A stretch of 13,845 nucleotides of DNA, taken from assembly GCA_021772355.1 (NCBI GenBank), contig JAJFMB010000168.1, forward strand, positions 1-13,845, in the 5' to 3' direction. The translations under genes and the position numbers were made by a program. Under the pieces are notes generated by a model, which did not search any database, was not told the origin of the DNA, and saw nothing but the letters and a program-made list of their open reading frames with translations. Source of the stretch: Chlamydiota bacterium (GTDB taxonomy: Bacteria > Chlamydiota > Chlamydiia > Chlamydiales > JAJFMB01). Shown here piece after piece: positions 7,469-13,845 of this stretch (positions are counted from its first letter, which is position 1; every line of letters begins with the position of its first letter).

Positions 7469-8950
7469 CTATTCGAGAATTTCAATCTCAGGGTAAAGGG
7501 GGAATTGTTGAAGAAGATCTTTAGTACGGGAGTTTGCCTTTTCAACAGTGGAGGGTTCGGTCAGGAATTTCGCTTTGCTCGGTTTGCCCGTTTTTTCGAC
7601 GGTAGCGGGTTTGGTGTTTTTTAAGATGGAAGCGATGATAGATGCGACCTCTTTCATCTCGCTTGGTCCCATGCCGCGGGTGGTTAGGGCGGGAGTGCCA
7701 ATTCTAACACCTGACGTGTACCAAGGTCCATTTTTGTCAAACGGGATGGCGTTGCGGTTTACAGTGACACCGGCATCGCGTAGTGCGATTTCAGCCTGGC
7801 GACCGGTAATTCCCAGGTTGCTGAGGTCAACGATTAACAGGTGGTTATCTGTGCCGTCAGTGACGAGTTTTAAACCTTCATTGCGCATAGCTTCTGCCAA
7901 AGCACGAGAATTCTCGACGATTCGTGTGGCGTAGTTGCAAAATTCCGGGGTATTAGCTTCTTGGAAGGCGACCGCTTTGGCGGCGATCACATGAGGAAGG
8001 GGACCTCCTAATACAAGCGGGCATCCTTTTTGCACAGTTTCTGCAAACTCTTCCTTACACATAACAAAGCCTCCGCGCGGACCACGCAAGGTTTTGTGGG
8101 TTGTCGAGGTGATGATATGAGAGTAGGGAACAGGGTCATATTCACCTTGCAAGACTTTGCCGGCGACAAGTCCTGCAAAGTGTGCCATGTCTGTCCAAAG
8201 AACGGCCCCGACAGCGTCGGCGATTTCGCGCATCTTAGCAAAATTTATTAAACGGGGGTATGCCGAATAACCGGCTAATAAGATGAGCGGCTTCTCTTTT
8301 TTTGCTTGTTCAAGAAGAGTTTGATAGTTGAGAACACCCGTTTCAGGGTCGATATCGTAAACAACAGAACGCATCATTTTGGAGGAAACGTTGTGACGGT
8401 AGCCGTGGGTTAGATGGCCCCCGGAATTTAGGGACATGCCCATCATGGTTTGATTGACTAGCTGTTGCCTGATTTTTTCATACTCTTCAGGAGAGAGCTC
8501 ATCCAATTTTTTGTCTGAGAATTTCTCAAGTTCATTATTTTGTATGCGCTGTACCAAAATTGCCCAAATTGCGACCATATTGGCATCTGCCCCTGAATGG
8601 GGTTGAACATAGGCATAGTCGCAGCCAAATATTTGTTTTACCTGTTCTTGAGCGAGGTCTTCAACAGCGTCTACATTTTCACATCCGGCATAAAAGCGAT
8701 GGTGAGCATAGCCTTCTGCATATTTATCGGTGAGGAGGTTTCCCATGGCAAGTTGTACTGATAGGGAGGAGTAGTTTTCAGACGCTATGAGCTTAAGATA
8801 GGAGCGTTGGTCTGAAAGCTCCTGTTTAATGCTATTTGCAACAGAAGGGTGTGTCACCTGTAGATGATCTAAAGCGGCTAGGTAGGCAATGGCAGCGAAA
8901 TTGTGTTGGTTGGTAGCGTTTTTTTCTAGATAGCGTGACAAGTATCCCAT
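7469..8950 (-). CDS. glyA: serine hydroxymethyltransferase (long chlamydial form)
   Basis: A PLP enzyme that converts serine and tetrahydrofolate to glycine and methylene-THF, supplying one-carbon units in the cytosol. Lys286 in STTHKTLRGPRGG binds PLP. Other SHMT motifs: LIASENY (54-60), KYAEGY (76-81), FYAGCENVD (86-94), VQPHSGADAN and the TDMAHFAG strand holding the cofactor Asp. At 493 residues it is longer than the usual 415-430. About 35 charged residues are inserted at 138-172, before GGHLTHG, and there is a C-terminal extension. Chlamydial GlyA proteins are similarly long (about 497 in C. trachomatis, from memory). A published report ascribes alanine-racemase side activity to chlamydial GlyA, relevant because dapF is nearby. 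The start has a GAGG site about 6 bases before ATG 8950. It is transcribed divergently from the CT398-like gene. Confidence 0.95.
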   Translation of the reverse strand: MGYLSRYLEKNATNQHNFAAIAYLAALDHLQVTHPSVANSIKQELSDQRSYLKLIASENYSSLSVQLAMGNLLTDKYAEGYAHHRFYAGCENVDAVEDLAQEQVKQIFGCDYAYVQPHSGADANMVAIWAILVQRIQNNELEKFSDKKLDELSPEEYEKIRQQLVNQTMMGMSLNSGGHLTHGYRHNVSSKMMRSVVYDIDPETGVLNYQTLLEQAKKEKPLILLAGYSAYPRLINFAKMREIADAVGAVLWTDMAHFAGLVAGKVLQGEYDPVPYSHIITSTTHKTLRGPRGGFVMCKEEFAETVQKGCPLVLGGPLPHVIAAKAVAFQEANTPEFCNYATRIVENSRALAEAMRNEGLKLVTDGTDNHLLIVDLSNLGITGRQAEIALRDAGVTVNRNAIPFDKNGPWYTSGVRIGTPALTTRGMGPSEMKEVASIIASILKNTKPATVEKTGKPSKAKFLTEPSTVEKANSRTKDLLQQFPLYPEIEILE

Positions 8951-9040
8951 GTATATCCTCTAAATATTTTACTTTTGCTATCTTATCCCGTTTTTCTCTA
9001 ATTTTTCCACGGTTTTTTCTCTAAGTAAGGTGGTTATCTA

Positions 9041-9069
9041 TTGTGGTTAATTGAAAAAAAGGCTATTAT
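9041..9069 (+). promoter_or_regulatory. candidate promoter for the CT398/CdsZ-like gene
   Basis: TTGTGG (9041-9046), a 17-base spacer and TATTAT (9064-9069) lie in the 175-base divergent gap between glyA and the zinc-ribbon gene. The -10 is good and spacing ideal, but the -35 matches only its first three bases. A transcript would start near 9076 and carry a leader of about 50 bases. The same gap must also hold the glyA promoter on the other strand, where I found no clear match. Confidence 0.4.
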
Positions 9070-9125
9070 TCACTCCAAATCATGACTAAATTACAAAATT
9101 ATTTGTTTAAACGAAAAGGAAGATC

Positions 9126-9899
9126 ATGCAAGAAGCGTTAAAACCTATCTTGGAGATTCAAGAATTTGATATGCAGATGATACAGCTGATGCGTCTGAAG
9201 AAAGAGCGTCTCAAAGAGCTGGACAATATCAATTCCGTTAAAAACGATCTCCGTCACCAAGTGGCTGTAAAAGAAAATGCGATTATTGACCTAAAAAAAG
9301 ACATTCGCATCGGTGAAGGGGAAGTTGAAGAGGTAAAAGAAAAATTGAGTAAGCTTGAAGCGCAGCAAGCATCAATTAAAAAAGTTGAGGAATTCAATGC
9401 TTTAAGCCAAGAAATGTCGCAAACTGAGAGAATGCGCGCTAACAAAGATCAACAGCTGAGCGATATCTATGATAAGTTGACAGATGAGGAAGATACTCTG
9501 ACTAATCTAAAGCAGAGCTTGGATTCTACCGTAGAAAGTAGCAAGGTTTTAGAAACTGAAATCTCAGAAAGTATCGAGCGTATTAATGCTGAAGGGCGGG
9601 AGCTTAAAGAAAAGCGCGACGCTATTGTTGCAACAGCTGAATCCGAGACTTTTCGTATTTACGAGCGCCTGCTCCGCAACAAAAAAGATCGTGTCGTTGT
9701 ACCGATTGAAAATCGCTGCTGCAGTGGATGTCATATCATGATCACAGCTCAAGATGAAAACTTGGTGAGAAAGGGTGAGCGCCTTATTTTCTGCGAACAC
9801 TGCTCCCGTATTCATTACTGGCCGGAAAGCGAAGTGCTGGAAGAAGCAGCTGTCACACCAACAAAGCGTCGCCGTCGCAGACAGGTAAAGGCAACCTAA
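9126..9899 (+). CDS. cdsZ: coiled-coil C4 zinc-ribbon protein, CT398/CdsZ homologue
   Basis: A 257-residue protein with two parts. Residues about 5-190 form a long antiparallel-type helical coiled coil, charged and almost proline-free. Residues 195-232 form a C4 zinc ribbon with Cys199-x2-Cys202 and Cys223-x2-Cys226, with an extra Cys198 next to the first. This arrangement is the zf-RING_7/DUF164-type architecture of C. trachomatis CT398, reported as CdsZ, which binds RpoN (sigma54) holoenzyme and type III secretion export components. A basic tail with KRRRRR (247-252) follows. The start has AAGGA five bases before the ATG. It is divergent from glyA and ends 14 bases before rnpB. Broader family members are annotated only as zinc-ribbon proteins, so the CdsZ role is carried over by similarity and chlamydial context. 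Confidence 0.82.
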   Translation: MQEALKPILEIQEFDMQMIQLMRLKKERLKELDNINSVKNDLRHQVAVKENAIIDLKKDIRIGEGEVEEVKEKLSKLEAQQASIKKVEEFNALSQEMSQTERMRANKDQQLSDIYDKLTDEEDTLTNLKQSLDSTVESSKVLETEISESIERINAEGRELKEKRDAIVATAESETFRIYERLLRNKKDRVVVPIENRCCSGCHIMITAQDENLVRKGERLIFCEHCSRIHYWPESEVLEEAAVTPTKRRRRRQVKAT

Positions 9900-9913
9900 T
9901 CCATTTCGTAACA

Positions 9914-10274
9914 ATGGGAAGAGAAGCAGTCGCTCTTGTAAGAGATTTCTCTTTACAAGAGAGGAAAGTCCGGGCTTCATAGAAGAGGATACCAGTGAAA
10001 TACTGGGGGCCGCAAGGCTACGGAAAGTGTCACAGAAAACAGGCCGCTGTTTTAAACAGACAGGATGAAAATGCTTGCTTTATGAGTAAGCCTCACTTGG
10101 AGAGATTCAAGGAGTGATAAACCCTATCCGATGCAAGATCCGACCAGAGTAATACAGCTCTTCCGCTGTGCTCTTGGTGATCGCTTGAGGATTTTGGCGA
10201 CAAAATCCCTAGAGGAATGACTGCTCGGCAGTGCTTAGCGCTGGACGACAGAACCCGGCTTACCCTCTTCCCAT
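9914..10274 (+). ncRNA. rnpB: RNase P RNA (bacterial type A)
   Basis: The catalytic RNA that removes tRNA 5' leaders. Helix P1 is formed by ATGGGAAGAG (9914-9923) and its exact complement at 10265-10274, which set the ends. The invariant 5' P4 strand GAGGAAAGTCCGGGCT is at 9961-9976, and the 3' partner ACAGAACCCGGCTTA at 10248-10262. The conserved AGTGTCACAGAAA core is at about 10006-10019. In the L15 region the usual GGTAAACCCC reads GATAAACCC (10116-10124), so the GGU that pairs with tRNA CCA is altered. Length is about 361 bases. It begins 14 bases after cdsZ, so it is either processed from that transcript or has a promoter inside the gene. A T-rich run (10276-10289) follows P1 and may help end transcription. 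Confidence 0.95.
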
Positions 10275-10300
10275 GTTGCTTTTTCTTTTGAAATTGTGAT

Positions 10301-10329
10301 TTACAAAAATAACTTTTCTTTGTTATTAT
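10301..10329 (+). promoter_or_regulatory. candidate promoter for the small hydrophobic protein / Ntn-hydrolase pair
   Basis: TTACAA (10301-10306), a 17-base spacer and TATTAT (10324-10329) lie between rnpB and the ATG at 10360, in an AT-rich 85-base gap. The start would be near 10336, leaving a short leader that contains AAGAGG five bases before the ATG. The -35 is imperfect. Confidence 0.45.
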
Positions 10330-10359
10330 CTAACTCTTTTTAATACAAAAGAGGTTGTT

Positions 10360-10740
10360 ATGTGTAGTTTAACCGGAACTTCGGATTTATCTAATTTACT
10401 TCAGAAGCCTTTTATTTTGTGTGAGAAGGAGTTTCATAAGAACATTTCTTCCATTAAAGAATCTACAAAGTCACCAGCTGTAGATGTTAAAACTGTAGCT
10501 TTAGCTGCTATTAAACTTATTTCTGCTGCATTTTTGATTGTATTAAGCTTTGTGCCTTATCTAGCCGGAAAATTGGTAGCAACCGTGCTGTCACCAAAAA
10601 ATGATAGTACAGATTTACGCCCCATTAGGGATCAAGTTTTTCAATCAGAAGGCTCTGCTGCATTTTTGAAGGATGGTTTTGCTGATACAAAAACGGGTAA
10701 AGGTCGCTCTTGGGCAGAGTTTAGAGGTTCGTGCGGTTAA
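10360..10740 (+). CDS. small hydrophobic (membrane) protein, function unknown; possibly a truncated gene
   Basis: A 126-residue protein I do not recognise. It has a polar N terminus of about 44 residues, a hydrophobic region at 45-78 (TVALAAIKLISAAFLIVLSF, a proline, then a second shorter lobe ending in VATVL), and a polar C terminus. The two-lobed hydrophobic stretch recalls chlamydial inclusion-membrane (Inc) proteins, but is shorter than typical. The start is well supported by AAGAGG 5 bases upstream. The stop TAA at 10738-10740 overlaps an ATG at 10740 that opens only a six-codon frame. It lies 16 bases before the Ntn-hydrolase frame, so the two are probably co-transcribed. The abrupt C terminus leaves open that this is the intact 5' part of a decayed longer gene. 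Confidence 0.55.
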   Translation: MCSLTGTSDLSNLLQKPFILCEKEFHKNISSIKESTKSPAVDVKTVALAAIKLISAAFLIVLSFVPYLAGKLVATVLSPKNDSTDLRPIRDQVFQSEGSAAFLKDGFADTKTGKGRSWAEFRGSCG

Positions 10741-10756
10741 TGATTAATTATTTAGG

Positions 10757-12178
10757 TTGATTAAGGTAGGATATTTGGTTTTAGTAAGTACTGACACATA
10801 TATTCAACAGTTTAATGCTCAGCATCACAGCTTTTCTCCGCTGTTGTGGATGCATGACAATCCCACTACCTTAAAAGTGATGCAAGTGGCCGGTGTTGTT
10901 CTGGGAGCAGTGGCATTTGCTGCGTTGCCGCTTACAGCCGCGATTACAGTGGCAACTGTCACTATTGGTGCAGCTCTTGGGAGTTGGCTTTGTCAAAAAT
11001 ATCTTACTTCGTCTCATCATCCTATGACAGAACATGCCTATCAAGAGGGGAGTTGTGAAGCCGGCAGGCTCTATTACCGCGGTGACCTTCCTATACTGGA
11101 GCTAAACACTCAGGAGCCGGTCAAGGCGGGAGAAGCGCATGGCTATCTGCTTGGATCTGCGATTCATGAATTAAAAAGTCATTTAGATCTTGTACGGCAC
11201 ACTGTTTTGCGTGAGCCACGAGCCTGTGAGTTGCGAGATATTCTTAATGAGGTGCGAGAAAAAATTCCTCAAGAATATATAGACGAAATGGAAGGGGTAG
11301 CCAACGGCTACAACCGTTGGGCGCAGGAAGCTGGCAAGACGGCACGACTCACGCTTGATGATGTTGTACTTATGCATCTTATTCCCGACTCAAAACATTT
11401 TCACCCAAAGCAAGTGAAATCACATCAAAATGAGTTGCTCGGTGCGATGGCGTGCACATCTCTATTGCAGCGTGGTACATCTGATGAGGGTGTGATTTTT
11501 GGCCGCAATATGGACTGGATTCCATTTGGTGATGGCGGAGGTAAAAGCCTTCTTATCGTTTGGAAGCCGGAAAATGTCGCCGCCTTAGGTGTCCCGGGAA
11601 TGATCGGTGTGATCACAGGATGGAATCAGAAACGACTCACCTTAGCCATGAATGTATCACCCGGAGAAACTACCGAGGTGCGAGGGCTTCCTGCAATTCT
11701 CTATAATCGTTTAGTCCTATCTGAAGCTTCTACAGTTGCCGAAGCTAAGAACCTAATGGAAAGGGTACGCCCTTTAGGTCCTTATCATATGACCATTGCC
11801 GATGCTGAGGAGGAAGCAGCCGCTATCTCTTTTTATCAGGATGCGGATGGTAAAGACTTTACTCGTAGTCTTGAGGATGATCAATATCTTCCCGTCCTCA
11901 ATTGGTGTTATCCTGCTTGCGAGGGAGGTTATTTCAACAGTTCAGGTCGTGATAAGCTTCTTAATCAGTATATGAAGGGTGCAAAAGAGCGAGTAGATCA
12001 TATCGAAGGGCGAAAACTTATCAACAACGCTCTTGCAATCGCTCCTCTCGTCAATTCTCGAATCACCATGCACAGTCTCGTTATGCTTCCTAAAGCCGAT
12101 GAAGTGGAACTTAATTGGGACAACGGCTTTGCTGCTTCTAATCCCCGTCAACATTTAGCTTTGACTGAAGTCTTCTGA
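10757..12178 (+). CDS. membrane-anchored Cys-type Ntn-hydrolase (acid ceramidase/NAAA/C45 acyltransferase-like)
   Basis: A 473-residue protein. Near its N terminus (41-79) are two adjacent hydrophobic lobes split at a proline. From about residue 90 it reads as an N-terminal-nucleophile amidase: EMEGVANGYNRWA (177-189), the presumptive nucleophile Cys233 in MACTS, GRNMDW (249-254), GWNQKRLTLAMNVSP (288-302), HMTIADAE (344-351) and a C-terminal HSLVMLPKADEVELNW block. These match the general pattern of NAAA, acid ceramidase and C45 penicillin-acyltransferase enzymes (CTS, then GRNxD, then GxN). They cleave amide bonds of N-acyl substrates after self-cleavage before the Cys. Start is uncertain: TTG 10757 gives the longest frame; TTG 10775 has AAGG 8 bases upstream; ATG 10850 would still keep the membrane segment. 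It converges on folE with 12 bases between stops. Substrate unknown. Confidence 0.75.
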   Translation: MIKVGYLVLVSTDTYIQQFNAQHHSFSPLLWMHDNPTTLKVMQVAGVVLGAVAFAALPLTAAITVATVTIGAALGSWLCQKYLTSSHHPMTEHAYQEGSCEAGRLYYRGDLPILELNTQEPVKAGEAHGYLLGSAIHELKSHLDLVRHTVLREPRACELRDILNEVREKIPQEYIDEMEGVANGYNRWAQEAGKTARLTLDDVVLMHLIPDSKHFHPKQVKSHQNELLGAMACTSLLQRGTSDEGVIFGRNMDWIPFGDGGGKSLLIVWKPENVAALGVPGMIGVITGWNQKRLTLAMNVSPGETTEVRGLPAILYNRLVLSEASTVAEAKNLMERVRPLGPYHMTIADAEEEAAAISFYQDADGKDFTRSLEDDQYLPVLNWCYPACEGGYFNSSGRDKLLNQYMKGAKERVDHIEGRKLINNALAIAPLVNSRITMHSLVMLPKADEVELNWDNGFAASNPRQHLALTEVF

Positions 12179-12190
12179 TAAGAATATCTT

Positions 12191-12823
12191 TTACTTTCCT
12201 CTTTGGATAGCTTCGAAGAACTCTCTGCGGAGCAGTTCATCTCTACGGAAGTCGCCGCGAAGGGCGTTTGTGACGGTGTGGCTTTTGGTGTCTTCGACGC
12301 CGCGGGCGATCATACAAAAATGTTGAGCAGTGATGGAAACTGCAATATGTTCTGTTTCGAGCACTTCGGCTAGTTTGTCGGCAACTTGCGCTGTTAGGCG
12401 CTCTTGTAACTGAGGTCTTTGTGCATAGTATTTGACGAGGCGGGGGATTTTGGAGAGTCCAATCAATTTTTTGTTGGGAATATAGGAGATGTATGCAGTG
12501 CCGGGAATGGGAAGAAAGTGGTGTTCACAGGTGCTGCAAAATTCTGTTTTGACGAACACCATATTACTTTGGTCGCTTTGTGTTGAGGGGTTATCAAACA
12601 GGGTCATATTTGGAAAATTTCCACTCTCCAACCCTGAGAAAATCTCATTTACATACATTTCTGCGACACGGCGTGGTGTATCACTTAAAGAATCAAGAGT
12701 GAGGTCTAAATCAAGTACTTCCATGATTTCACGGAAGTTTTCGCTAATTAATGCAATTTTTTCTTCATTGCTCAATGTTCTATTTTTGTGTGTGGGATAG
12801 GGGGTGATCACGTTACTCTTCAT
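12191..12823 (-). CDS. folE: GTP cyclohydrolase I (zinc type)
   Basis: FolE converts GTP to 7,8-dihydroneopterin triphosphate, the first step toward folate (and other pterin or 7-deazaguanine products). At 210 residues it has the family length. Zinc ligands Cys99 and His102 in STCEHHFLPI and Cys170 in HFCMIARG are all present, as are GLSKIPRLV (122-130) and the SHTVTNALRG segment near the end. AAGGA lies five bases before the ATG. The start lies inside the 3' end of the methyltransferase gene (11-base overlap), so the two are probably translationally coupled. As I recall, C. trachomatis lacks a standard folE, so its presence fits an environmental chlamydia. GlyA in this window uses the folate it helps make. 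Confidence 0.95.
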   Translation of the reverse strand: MKSNVITPYPTHKNRTLSNEEKIALISENFREIMEVLDLDLTLDSLSDTPRRVAEMYVNEIFSGLESGNFPNMTLFDNPSTQSDQSNMVFVKTEFCSTCEHHFLPIPGTAYISYIPNKKLIGLSKIPRLVKYYAQRPQLQERLTAQVADKLAEVLETEHIAVSITAQHFCMIARGVEDTKSHTVTNALRGDFRRDELLRREFFEAIQRGK

Positions 12824-13553
12824 AACAATCCTTTTCGTGCAGACTTCTTTGTCTGTGAATTTCTGCTGCCGTTATAGCAAAAGCATTGGCAACGTTAAGG
12901 GAATTTTTGTGTCCGCGCATGGGTATGGAGACGATATGATCGGCTTTTTGTAAAATTTCATCAGAGCAGCCATACTCTTCGTTACCAATAATGAGCGTAA
13001 AAGTTTGGGGAAAGATAAAGCGGTGTAGCGGGGTGGCCTCGGGACTTGTTTCTAGGGCAATAAGAGGTTTGGGAAGTTCGTCAAGGGAGGTGTAGGAAGC
13101 AGTATTTACCCACTGATGAGCGTTCATGGATGTTTTAATTACTTGCGGATGGTTAAGTTTGGGCGTTTGTGCCGAGAAATATAATGTTCCCAATGAAAGC
13201 GCCTCACATGTTCTGACAATACTACCGACGTTATGGGCAGAGCGGATATGATCGAGGTAGATAGCAATTGGCCAGGGTTCAGCTCCTCGAGCTTTATCTC
13301 CCTTTTCAATTAACGGAAGTAGGCTATGTTCTTGTAGTTGCTGTCTCGCTTGATTAAGGTGCCAGTGGTATTGATTTGAAATTGCTTGCGGTGTGGGATT
13401 TTCGAGGGGATCGGCATTGATCCAAGTTTGCAAACTGTTATAACTTTGAAGTAAGTGTGGTTCTTTGTTTTCGTATAGAGAACGTAACATTTCGGCACAC
13501 TTTTTATGCTGTCTTTCAGGAGAAAGTGTGAGGAATTTACGCTTTGTGAACAT
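12813..13553 (-). CDS. SpoU/TrmH-family RNA 2'-O-methyltransferase
   Basis: A 246-residue SPOUT-class enzyme that would transfer a methyl group from SAM to a ribose 2'-OH in tRNA or rRNA. The C-terminal catalytic domain (about 95-235) has all three SpoU motifs: motif 1 DHIRSAHNVGSIVRTCEAL with Asn108 and Arg114, motif 2 LIIGNEEYGCSDEIL with Glu192, and motif 3 VSIPMRGHKNSLNVANAFAI forming the knot that binds SAM. The N-terminal 90 residues are helical and not obviously the L30e-like RNA-binding domain of RlmB, so the target is not identified; tRNA Gm18 (TrmH) or an rRNA site is possible. It begins 2 bases after the ABC-F stop and overlaps folE by 11 bases, a compact operon. Confidence 0.88.
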   Translation of the reverse strand: MFTKRKFLTLSPERQHKKCAEMLRSLYENKEPHLLQSYNSLQTWINADPLENPTPQAISNQYHWHLNQARQQLQEHSLLPLIEKGDKARGAEPWPIAIYLDHIRSAHNVGSIVRTCEALSLGTLYFSAQTPKLNHPQVIKTSMNAHQWVNTASYTSLDELPKPLIALETSPEATPLHRFIFPQTFTLIIGNEEYGCSDEILQKADHIVSIPMRGHKNSLNVANAFAITAAEIHRQRSLHEKDCYEE

Positions 13554-13555
13554 GC

Positions 13556-13845
13556 TTATGCACTTTTAGTTGCTAGGTATTCTTCCAGGTTGCCGTTAAA
13601 GAAATGAATACCGTCATCTTCAAAAGCGATGATTTTTTCTGCAACATTATCGATAAGGTCACGGTCATGGCTCACAACAATGACTGTTTCTTTGTATTGC
13701 TTCAAGCCACTGCCTAATGCGGATACGGCTTCGAGGTCCAAGTGGTTGTTGGGCTCATCCAGAATGAGGACATTTTGATCGATAAGCATCATTTTTGCGA
13801 GAATAAGTCGGGCTGTTTCCCCTCCGGAGAGAGTGCCGATAGGTT
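13556..13845 (-). CDS. ABC-F family ATPase, C-terminal part of the second ABC domain (5' end outside window)
   Basis: The frame is open to the right edge. The visible 95 residues hold the signature LSGGE, Walker B ILDEPNNHLD, the D-loop, and the H-loop VVSHDRDL. The protein then ends after LEEYLATKSA with no C-terminal coiled-coil extension, which fits a YbiT-like rather than Uup-like ABC-F protein. ABC-F ATPases lack membrane domains and act at the ribosomal E site during translation. The DEPxNHLD sequence is diagnostic of this class against ABC transporters. It is first of the visible three genes of an operon with the RNA methyltransferase and folE. Confidence 0.9.
   Translation of the reverse strand, partial: PIGTLSGGETARLILAKMMLIDQNVLILDEPNNHLDLEAVSALGSGLKQYKETVIVVSHDRDLIDNVAEKIIAFEDDGIHFFNGNLEEYLATKSA

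Noticed and set aside
8951..9125. Clear glyA promoter on the minus strand in the divergent gap
   Set aside because: The best candidate (TGGAAA, 18-base spacer, TAAGAT) is weak in both boxes and spacing.
1..13845. IS elements, CRISPR arrays, prophage, tRNA genes
   Set aside because: No transposase or integrase frame, no regularly spaced direct repeats and no cloverleaf with a T-loop GTTCRA motif was seen; the gaps between genes are too short to hide them.

Overview
The window reads as a chromosomal segment of a Chlamydiales bacterium, probably an environmental (Parachlamydia- or Waddlia-like) lineage rather than Chlamydia itself. The basis is gene order: on the minus strand glyA, clpP, dapF and a UPF0158-family gene follow one another as I recall for CT432-CT431-CT430-CT429 of Chlamydia trachomatis. 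The next gene upstream, on the opposite strand, encodes a coiled-coil/C4 zinc-ribbon protein resembling CT398 (CdsZ). A plasma-membrane-type P-type proton ATPase, a GTP cyclohydrolase I and several lineage-specific proteins argue against a reduced Chlamydiaceae genome. The species assignment is inference from memory, not a search.

Layout. 1-3161 (+): the 3' end of a ROK-family sugar kinase or regulator, a HAD hydrolase and an 810-residue P-type H+-ATPase, all overlapping by a few bases and so probably one operon. 3168-8950 (-): a block transcribed right to left, glyA, then a lineage-specific coiled-coil protein with its own near-consensus promoter, then clpP, dapF and a UPF0158 gene that carries an AT-hook and a histone-H1-like lysine-rich tail. 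8951-9125 is the divergent regulatory gap. 9126-10275 (+): the CT398/CdsZ homologue followed 14 bases later by the RNase P RNA gene rnpB. 10360-12178 (+): a small hydrophobic protein and a Cys-type Ntn-hydrolase (acid ceramidase/NAAA/C45 acyltransferase-like) with a two-lobed N-terminal membrane segment. 12191-13845 (-): an ABC-F ATPase (partial), a SpoU/TrmH RNA methyltransferase and folE, tightly packed as one operon.

How the genes fit together. GlyA and DapF both bear on peptidoglycan amino acids in chlamydiae: DapF makes meso-diaminopimelate, and chlamydial GlyA has been reported to have alanine-racemase side activity. ClpP and the ABC-F/TrmH pair belong to protein turnover and translation. 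The most interesting parts are lineage-specific: the coiled-coil membrane protein inserted between clpP and glyA, the membrane-anchored Ntn-hydrolase with its small hydrophobic neighbour, and the DNA-binding-looking tail on the UPF0158 protein. No IS element, CRISPR array, tRNA or prophage signature was seen.
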